Of a DNA stretch of 64,000 nucleotides, positions 57,169-64,000 are shown piece after piece. The notes beneath the pieces are model-generated. The model was not told the DNA's origin. It saw only the letters and a list, made by a program, of their open reading frames with translations, and ran no database searches. The position numbers were made by a program, and so were the translations under genes. The stretch lies in the NCBI GenBank assembly GCA_003427395.1, contig BFEA01000152.1, positions 778,950-842,949 of the forward strand. The letters are read 5' to 3'. How positions within the stretch are numbered: the first letter of the stretch is position 1; the number at the start of each line of letters is the position of its first letter. The DNA comes from Chara braunii (lineage: Eukaryota; Streptophyta; Charophyceae; Charales; Characeae).

Positions 57169-58024
57169 GAAATTCAAAGACTGTACGACATGCACACAAT
57201 ATAACACACTGGTGATAACCATATACACTGTTTTTTATCAAAGCATCATCAATTAGAGAAAACAGACTCACGTTAACACGTGGCTGTTAACAGTGGTCAA
57301 ACATGAAGCTCAAAGATGAAAGTGATAAATGATGCAACCATCCCTTATCGTCGTGTTGATGACCTCTCCACTATCTTCCGTGTCGCATCACATATGATGC
57401 GACCATCCTTTATAGTCGTGTTGACGACCTCTCCACTATCTCCCCCCTCCCATCCGTCCACCTCTGTGTCGCATCACCTTCACTCGTTGAAAGAGGGGTA
57501 CTTCTTTCTGCAAATAACTATTGATCCTTGTGTTAACAGAATATCCTCTTGCTTTGCTTCGGGGGACCGTCGGTACCACACCAAACCAATTTGACCCTCA
57601 AGACAGCCTAAAGGTCCACATAAAAAACAAGCAAACACTATACCGCATGACCCGCCTGCATAAGGCGCCGGGCCATTCTAAACATGTCCACAGGTAACCG
57701 GTTCGAAGTTTAAATAGCCAAAGGATCGAGACCCCCACTAAAGGGTCCGGTCCCACTTGTTTTTTTTATGACATATCCTGGTCTCAATAAACATGTGCAT
57801 TAAAGAGCTAATCAAAAGGACAACCTTCTATGTAAACCCACGTCTAAAGAAACGACTACTCAAGAAATATCGCCCCATCATCTACTCACATCCTCAAGCA
57901 GTTCTGGTTTGTCAGCAGCATCGTGAACAGTTTCCACCTCGAATTCTTCCCCCGACTGAAGCTTCGTAATGTCGCCCCGAATCACCGACGGGGATAGTTA
58001 CACTTTCTGAGCAATGACTTCAAC
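57169..58024 (-). repeat. Pseudo-LTR copy, 3' end of the element
   Basis: Aligns with 62217-63074 throughout, from gggaaattc or aggaaattc to gagcaatgacttca or gagctctgacttca. It includes the last codons of the RT (KSLLRKCNYPR) and the 3' untranslated region. Internally a ~65-bp unit (gatgaccatccctta-type, followed by cgtgttgatgacctctccac) is duplicated, and a 9-bp-arm hairpin gtcgcatca/tgatgcgac lies at about 57382-57403. Confidence 0.85.
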
Positions 58025-59206
58025 AGAATCAGGGTATCAAGAAGTTTCATTCTCATATGCGAGTTCTGCTCAATCCGATGCAGCGTACTCACAATTGCGA
58101 CCATTTTCGCCTGTTTACAATTCCAAGACTCAAAGTCTTGGAAAGTTGGAAAGGGAAGTGAGCCTCCATTTCGTAATTGCTGGTCGTTCTTCATCATTTG
58201 TACCACACTAAGAAATAAAATATCTTACTAATAGGGAAATCGCAACCCAAAAAAATCCAGTTATCCTCGCCATCATCAATTCATTTCAATGTCAGAGCCT
58301 CATGATAACATTGCTCGAAACGTTCCAACATTTCCCCCTCCCCTTCTCTGTCACCCACTCTCTTTCTGTTGAATGCTGCGAAGATCGACACGTCGTCCAC
58401 AAAACGCAATCCTGCAAAGGTTCTCTTCTGGCCCCAAAAGGTAATGATGATGTCTCATTCGTGCTTCAAGTTTGCCCACATAAGGCATGCCAACGGGGGG
58501 CTAGAACTCTTCCCCATTGGTATGCCAATTACTTGCCGAATGAGAATTCTACAAGCCTTGGTGAAACATAATTCAAGTTCGAATGCAACAAATATTAACA
58601 AAAAATTGAATGGAACAAAGGAAAATCATCCACTCGTTCACTCTTACTCGAGTGAGCTGCGTTTCCTCTTCTCTGAACAAAACCCCCTTCGTAACCTTTC
58701 TTCGAAAACCACCAAACCGCCCACTCTTTCGCAAACATGATTGTCGCATGAGGTAAGCGGCTAAATATGTCCTTGATATCAAAGGAGGCTCCTATTATCC
58801 CTACATTCTGCCTACTCTTACCCAACCGATTGTTAAGAGCGCTCAATTTACCATTCATCCCTGACACTGATTTCAAATTTAGGTGCCCAAATTCTGGTAA
58901 AGAAAATAGGAGGCAATTAATCCCTTTCGCCACGAGTTTACAAGTTCCCACCAGCGGCTCGTTCATTGTGGGGTAAATGGGACGATACTTCTCTGTATCT
59001 TTATGCTTAGGTAACGGATATGCCTTACCAATTTCGCCTTTCGGATTCCATTTGCCCTGACTTGCAAGCCCTCGTGATTCGTATTCTTGTCTTGCTCTGA
59101 CGAGGATGTCCCGCTCTCTTTCGGAACATATCCTGTATCCATCATTAATTAGGGAAGTCTCCTCCATGCCGATATTATATAGCCGTGGACATAACACAAG
59201 TGTCAC
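58022..59206 (-). pseudogene. Penelope-like reverse transcriptase domain
   Basis: RT finger region GKAYPLPKHKDTEKYRPIYP. Motif A is FDIKDIFSRLPH (about 58757-58783). Motif B is GIPMGKSSSPPLACL (about 58480-58530). Motif C is RFVDDVSIF with the two Asp codons at 58391-58396. The thumb region ends LLDTLILLKSLLRKCNYPRR just inside the pseudo-LTR. The GIPMG-SP-LA and RFVDD signatures are those of Penelope-like RTs rather than LINE or LTR enzymes. All three catalytic Asp codons are kept, but frameshifts separate A from B and C, and a stop follows LKHE near 58460. Confidence 0.85.
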
Positions 59207-59254
59207 CCGAATTTCTGTCTAGTGGCGCAAGTACCAACCCTTTCAGTCTCTCTT

Positions 59255-60022
59255 TCAGTTCCAGTATTTCGTCGAGACCATTATCTTGAGACTGTCTGTT
59301 GCCTCCGGCGAAGCCCCACTGCATTTGATTTCAGTGACCACTACTTCACACTCCTCCGTGATCAACCCCGATGAATCCCTCAAAGTCTCAAATGCTAATT
59401 TAAAAGTCAATTCCATACCAAGCAACCTATCCCTCTGATCCAGATCACAATATGGTGTATTCTTTGCATTACACGCTAGTCGCGACACATCATTCAGGAC
59501 ACCGATCCGAAGATGTACGTGCCCATTCCTCTTTGGGTAGGGAAGCCAAGTACACGAACAGCTGGACGCACACACCAATGCAAATTGTCAGTGGTTGTGA
59601 AGAATGTCATCCACGTTCGGGCATCTCTTCCATACAACATGTGCACAACGCTTTACCATCTCCTTAATTGGTGCCTCAATTTGTATGCTTCCCACTTTCC
59701 TCCTCACTACCCTCATACTTTCACTCTTTCTTATCCTCCCGTCAAATTGTACCTTCGTAATGATCCTTGCTCTGATACTTACACCGAAACTATCACGTAT
59801 CGCTCTGGAAATCATTGTCCTTGCCTTAGACCTACTCTTCTTCGTTGAGAAAGTCTCCACAACAAAATAATATCTGACTAATACCACCAAATTCTTCGAC
59901 CTCAGGTCCTTCTGTCTGCACTGGTTTTTGAACATTTCAATCATCCCGTCTCGCAAAACTAAGGTTGTTGGCGATGCCTCTGTATCTTTCTTCGCAATAA
60001 CCCGCCCTTCAATTTCAAGCAA
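59255..60022 (-). pseudogene. Penelope-like element central region with CxC/GHV motif
   Basis: One frame broken by a TGA at 59588-59590. It shows helical sequence (RRKVGSIQIEAPIKEMVKRC, WKRCPNVDDILHNH), then SSCSCTWLPYPKRNGHVHLR, a putative zinc-binding C-x-C...GHV..R motif, then CNAKNTPYCDLDQRDRLL leading towards the RT. It is in the same frame as 58595-59206. The stops between the two (TGA, TGA, TAG) are consistent with decay. This is the linker between nuclease and RT. Confidence 0.6.
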
Positions 60023-60357
60023 TTCTTACAACTACGCAACGACTTGGTCCCATTACCGAGTTTCACTCGGCTCTCTCCGAAGAACCTACGTACTACACAC
60101 CATCCATCAGTCCAAATATTACCATCATTGCAATATAAAACTACCTCACCCGTATGTTTGGTTAGCTGTCGCAGTAACTCAATGATCTTAACCGTGCCCT
60201 AGATACTTTCGTCCACGCGAATCTCCAAGATCTTGCCCGTATCTTTCAAAAATTTTACTTTCCTATCACTTCCATCCTTGTGCCACTTTCTCCTCTCCTT
60301 TCTTCCTCGTCTTCGTTTGACTCTCTTAGGAGCCTTCCTTACTTTTACAGTTTTGAC

Positions 60358-60614
60358 GTTGAGTGACGGTGACCAATGCCTGATCAGAGCCCTCTCAACT
60401 GCTTCGAGTTCATCTTGGTCGTCACTTGTGAATAAGGGCAAACGACATATTGGTGAGACTCCACCTTTCCTAACCAGTTATACAACCGCCTCCTTCGCTT
60501 ACATTCTTTCCGTCCTTGTCTAAAGTGTTCCTGTCATCGTTCCCATGGTCCTCTCTCGGTCAGTTGTATCAATCATGTCTGCTTATACAATGGAGATATC
60601 AGTAGATAAACACA
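60358..60614 (-). pseudogene. GIY-YIG endonuclease domain
   Basis: About 86 residues that would nick target DNA to prime reverse transcription. In order: CVYLLISPLYKQT (the first GIY-type strand), a damaged YIG position with a TGA at 60573-60575, ERGPWER-stop-QEHFRQG (conserved Arg and EH), LYNWL, and after a frameshift LFTSDDQDELEAVERALIRH and WSPSLN, which gives the catalytic Glu and the closing Asn typical of the fold. A Lys/Arg-rich tail follows (KAPKRVKRRRGRKERRKWHK). It lies upstream of the RT, not downstream as in classical Penelope. Confidence 0.72.
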
Positions 60615-61319
60615 ACTCCTTGACTCTGATGTATCGAATTTCCCCTTCTTCACTTCGTCCGACCAGTAATCGAAAATTTTATCTCCCCATTTCAAACGCC
60701 CTTCCAAAACCAGACCAATTGTAGCATCAGGTAGTATTCCTTCATCTATCCTACATTTACCATTATTCCGCAGTCTACGATGGCACAACCTTTCGGCTAC
60801 TTCCAAGCAGTTGTCGCGACGACAAACTTCTCATTCCGACTTATCATCGGAGTACGACACTTCTTAGTCAGAGATGTTCGTGATGCCGCCGTCCTTGACT
60901 TTCTTGATGATTATTCCTCTGTCACTTTTTGTCTTCGTACGCAGTGTCAACGACAATGCAATATTCGATGGATCGTAAGCAACCGTCGATCTTTGAATAA
61001 CCAGCCTCTTGATGGTAAGTTCATGGTTCCCATATGCCACCTTCTCCCTGCGACATGCCTCCCTGAGTTCATCAATAGTCAAAGCATCGTAAAAGTCGTG
61101 ACAATTTTGTTCAAACTTCTTTTTTCCTCCAATTCCACATGACGCCGCGATATGCTTAAGTGCACCGTCAATTTTTCCAGGCGTGCTCGTTGTACCGGAA
61201 TCATTATTGAGATCGTCCTCCAATTGTTCAATTCTCATCTTCAAGTTCGATTCTTCGGTCAACTTCATGTTTGATCTTTCCTCCGGTGTAACCAAGGGCG
61301 GGTTGTTTCCAACTGACAA
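60615..61319 (-). pseudogene. SAP-like motif region upstream of the nuclease
   Basis: Two fragments in one phase (60573-60806 and 60864-61319). FYDALTIDELREACRREKVA followed by YGNHELTIKRLV matches the SAP pattern of two short helices, which usually bind DNA. EESNLKMRIEQLEDDLNND before it looks coiled-coil. The link to the nuclease runs through GLVLEGRLKWGDKIFDYWSD. A SAP motif is not something I know as standard in Penelope-like elements, so the assignment is tentative. Confidence 0.5.
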
Positions 61320-61473
61320 GTCTGGTCCACGCTTTCACTTCTCTACTATGTTCATATTGATCGCCATCATCCTCAAAGTGAGTAACTCTTCATCTTCCTC
61401 TTCTACCGCAGTACTGATGGTCTTTGTGGCGATGAGTATTCTCAAGCTTTCTTTCTCCACCTGCACTGCATCG

Positions 61474-61980
61474 TTACGCCCACATATATTTGCAACCGCT
61501 TTTTCTTTCGTGCCTCTCCCTTTCATCCTCCCTGTCTTTACGTATCTTACTCCTCACTATCCATAGTAACCGTGCGCCACGCTCCTTTTCAAGCCTCGTT
61601 CGCTCCTCCTGCCTCTGCTGTCTCTTATTCTCGCGGACATGTCTCTCCTCCTCCTCCCTACGCTGCCTTGCCTCCTCGACTTCATGCTCCATACGAAGCC
61701 TTCGTTCCTCCGCCATCTGTAGGAAATATTCTCGCATCAGCGCATTAGTGTCTTCTCCGGCTTCACTTCTTTCGCGGGCACTTTCTACCGATCTGCTTCT
61801 TCGAGTCATCGAGTTCGTGCTTGTACTATTCATTCTTCACGTACGTGTGGGAACGGATGTTTGTGCTGATGGCACGAATGCTCGCCCGAGAGCCTTTGCC
61901 TACCAGTACTTGGCAAAATCCCGAATGAAGTGTCCCCCTTCTCCACACTTGTAGCATTTTCGATTATCCAAAGGTATTCC
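61474..61980 (-). pseudogene. CCHC knuckle and coiled-coil N-terminal region
   Basis: Upstream part (about 61925-61975) reads RKCYKCGEGGHFIRDF, a C-X2-C-X4-H-X4-C knuckle whose last Cys is Phe here. The frame from 61833 is a strongly charged helix (EERRLRMEHEVEEARQRREE, then EERHVRENKRQQRQEERTRL), a probable coiled coil for self-association. Together they resemble a Gag-like nucleic-acid-binding segment fused ahead of the nuclease and RT. It is in the element and on its strand. Confidence 0.6.
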
Positions 61981-62216
61981 CCCACGTCCACCTTCCATAT
62001 TCTCTCTATAATTAACTCCGCTCACCAGCGTCGTCACTAATGTAACACAATTCTCTCCGCCGACTCCACTTACTTCAAAAATTCCCTTTACTCAACCAAT
62101 CATGCTCATGTCCCCTCACGTTCACTTCAAGTCTCTTCCAGCTCCTTCCAGTTCCCTTAGATCAACCGCCACCTCGGCTAGGTATGATCTCCTAGATGGT
62201 TACGACTTTGAATGAT

Positions 62217-63074
62217 AGGAAATTCTATAGCATGCACACATTACAACACACTGGTGAGAACCATATACACTGTTTTTTTATCAAAGCATCATCATTTAGA
62301 GAAAACAGATTCACATTAACACGTGGCTGTTAACAGTGGTCAAACATGAAGCTTGGAGATGAAAGTGATAAATGATGTGACCATCCCCTAGCATCATGTT
62401 GACGACCTCTCCACTATCCTCTGTGTCGCATCGCAAATGATGCAACTATCCCTTATCGTCGTGTTGATGACCTCTCCACTATCTCCCCCCCCACATCCGT
62501 CCACCTCCGTGTCACATCGCCTTCACTCGGCGAAAGAGGAGTACTTCTTTCTACAAATAGCTATTTATCCTAGTGTCAATGAAATATCCTCCCGCTTTGC
62601 TTTGGGGGAACGTCGGTACCACACCAAACCAATTTGACCCTCACGACGGCCTAAAGGTGCACACAAAAAAACAAGAAGCAAACATCATACCACATGACCC
62701 ACCTGCATAAAGCGCCGAACCATTCCAACCATGTGCACAGGTAACCGGTTCGAAGCCTGAATAGCCAAAGGATCGAGACCCCCGCCAAAGGGTCCGGTCC
62801 CACTTGTTTTTTTTAATGACATATCCTGGTCCCAATAAACAGGTGCACAAAAGAGCTAGTCAAAAGGAAATCCTTCTATCTAAACCCACATCTTAAAAAA
62901 AACACTACTCAAGAGATATCGCCCCATCACCTACTCACATCCTCAAGCAGTTCTTGTATGTCAGCAGCATCGTGAATAATTTCCACCTCGAATTCTTCCC
63001 CCGGTTGAAGCTTCGTAATGTCGCCCCGAACCACTAACGGGGATAGTTACACTTTCTGAGCTCTGACTTCAGGT
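62217..63074 (-). repeat. Pseudo-LTR copy, 5' partial element
   Basis: Direct-repeat partner of 57169-58024. It includes the RT C-terminal codons (LKSELRKCNYPR at about 63034-63075), so it is the 3' end of another copy joined head to tail, not a true LTR. Confidence 0.85.
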
Positions 63075-63129
63075 CATTCTCTGCAGAAACGAAAACGATG
63101 GTAAAAAGGTGGGGACGGGTGGGGATTAA

Positions 63130-63660
63130 TGGAGGGACTGCTGCTACACATGACGAGGAGGGGGAAGAAGAAGAGGAGGAGGGGAAGGAGGAGGAGGAGG
63201 GCGACAAGGAGGAGGAGGAAAAAGAAGAGGAGTTTGAGGAATATGAAGAGGGGACATAGGCAATGGAGGAAAAGTAAGAAGACGAAGAGGAGGAGGAGGA
63301 GGAGGACCGGGAGGAAGAAGAAGAAGAGGAGGAGGAGGAGGAGGAGGAGGAGGAGGAGGAGGAAGAAGAGGAAGAAATGGAGGAGGAGGAGAAGGAGGAC
63401 GAGGCAGTGGAGGAGGAGGAATGGTAAGTGGCGATGGAGGAGGAGGACGACGACGACGACGAAAAAGAAGAAGAACATTTGGGGGAGGAGGAGGAGGAGG
63501 AGGAAGAAGAGGAAGAAATGGAGGAGGAGGAGAAGGAGGACGAGGCAGTGGAGGAGGAGGAATGGTAAGTGGCGATGGAGGAGGAGGACGACGACGACGA
63601 CGAAAAAGAAGAAGAACATTTGGGGGAGGAGGAAGAGGAGGACGTCGAGGAGGAGGAGGA
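63130..63660. repeat. GGA-rich array with a ~141-bp repeated unit
   Basis: Purine-rich trinucleotide sequence. The stretch ending acatttggg at 63475-63483 is repeated ending at 63616-63624, giving a unit near 141 bp (aagaggaagaaatggagg, gacgaggcagtggagg, atggtaagtggcgatgg, gacgacgacgacg). Poly-Ser, poly-Arg and poly-Pro frames here are artefacts. Confidence 0.8.
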
Positions 63661-63669
63661 TGCCTTTTT

Positions 63670-63812
63670 TTTTTCACCGCAATCTTGCATGATTTTTGTT
63701 TTTGTTTTTGATAAATTCAAATTGACTGAAAACTTATAAGGGTATACCTCACTTCTCAAAGAACCCACAAGAATTAGTTGCGAAATAAAAAATTTAAGCC
63801 CTAAAAAAAAAA
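63670..63812 (+). repeat. Third copy of the AT-rich repeat from 468-828
   Basis: Landmarks caccgcaatctt, gattttt, attgactgaaaa, tatacctcact, aagaacccacaa and atttaagccctaaaa match the copies at the left end. Confidence 0.6.
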
Positions 63813-64000
63813 AAACGGGAAAAGAAAAACAATAAAACACAAAAACAAATTAAAAATAAATAAATATTTAGATCTTTTATGCCAGGTTACCAAATGTCCG
63901 ATCGGAGACGTCTCCGTCAAACGTTTGGTGAGGGAGTTGTCCGGAACCCCAGACAAGTTAGACAACTCATTTTCTCCAAAATTAAAAAAAAGCAAAAAAA

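Larger units (their letters stand above)
57169..63074 (-). mobile_element. Penelope-like retroelement with N-terminal GIY-YIG and pseudo-LTR
   Basis: Read from the right: a partial 3' copy (63074-62217), then a full unit (62216-57169) ending in the same ~855-bp sequence. Coding domains between the repeats are a CCHC knuckle, coiled coil, SAP-like motif, GIY-YIG, CxC/GHV motif and RT with motifs A, B and C. Penelope-like elements carry an RT plus a GIY-YIG nuclease and often lie as head-to-tail partial copies (pseudo-LTRs), which fits both points. The nuclease before the RT matches the permuted subgroup described in green algae. Many stops and frameshifts: a dead copy. Confidence 0.78.

Noticed and set aside
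57220-57300. Hammerhead ribozyme in the Penelope-like pseudo-LTR
   Set aside because: A ttgatgatg stretch resembles part of the core on the minus strand, but no matching GAAA and stems were found.
63034-63840. 268-residue Ser-rich frame (minus) and Arg- or Pro-rich frames on both strands
   Set aside because: They are readings of the GGA-type minisatellite; only the last few codons (KSELRKCNYPR) are element-derived.

Overview
The window looks like nuclear DNA of a large, repeat-rich streptophyte genome. A charophyte alga such as Chara is my best guess, but the sequence does not prove it. The clues are a Ty3/gypsy element primed by a plant-type tRNA-Asp, a decayed plant-mitochondrial-type tRNA-Phe, long (CT)n, (CA)n and (AG)n arrays, N gaps inside simple repeats, and very low gene density. 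I find one convincing host gene. Almost everything else is mobile-element sequence, its decayed remains, or simple and tandem repeats.

Layout. 1-10.9 kb: AT-rich spacer with short palindromes, tandem duplications, a microsatellite at 4.1 kb, a pair of ~400-bp direct repeats (6.1 and 7.1 kb) and a broken PIF/Harbinger transposase (8.6-9.8 kb). A 239-bp foldback lies at 10.6 kb. 11.3-34.8 kb: one giant LTR retrotransposon on the minus strand, about 23.5 kb, with LTRs of 3.8 and 4.4 kb. Reading from its 5' end (right) it has LTR, tRNA-Asp primer-binding site, a long AT-rich leader with a four-copy hairpin-like motif, about 5 kb of pre-gag coding sequence built from diverged repeated modules, gag, protease, reverse transcriptase/RNase H, integrase, LTR. 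The gag is cut by an assembly artefact: a (CT)n run, 95 bp copied from the host gene at 40 kb, and an intact 38-bp Nextera mate-pair junction.

34.8-40.1 kb: a second, inverted Harbinger remnant, microsatellites and a 710-bp N gap. 40.1-42.6 kb: an intronless gene for a secreted protein of about 829 residues combining a C-type-lectin-like domain, leucine-rich repeats and two EGF-like modules. 42.6-57.1 kb: microsatellites, pyrimidine-rich minisatellites, foldbacks, tandem duplications and a mitochondrial-type tRNA-Phe pseudogene (50.4 kb).

57.2-63.1 kb: a decayed Penelope-like retroelement on the minus strand. Its order is CCHC knuckle, coiled coil, SAP-like motif, GIY-YIG nuclease, CxC/GHV motif, reverse transcriptase. 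The nuclease lies N-terminal to the RT, as in the permuted Penelope-like group known from green algae. An ~855-bp head-to-tail partial copy gives it the pseudo-LTR structure of this class. 63.1-64.0 kb: GGA-rich minisatellite and a dispersed repeat also present near the left end.

The mobile genes are all broken. In gag-pol the in-frame stops are only TAG or TGA, and several catalytic codons differ from consensus by G-to-A, which fits decay of methylated cytosines.
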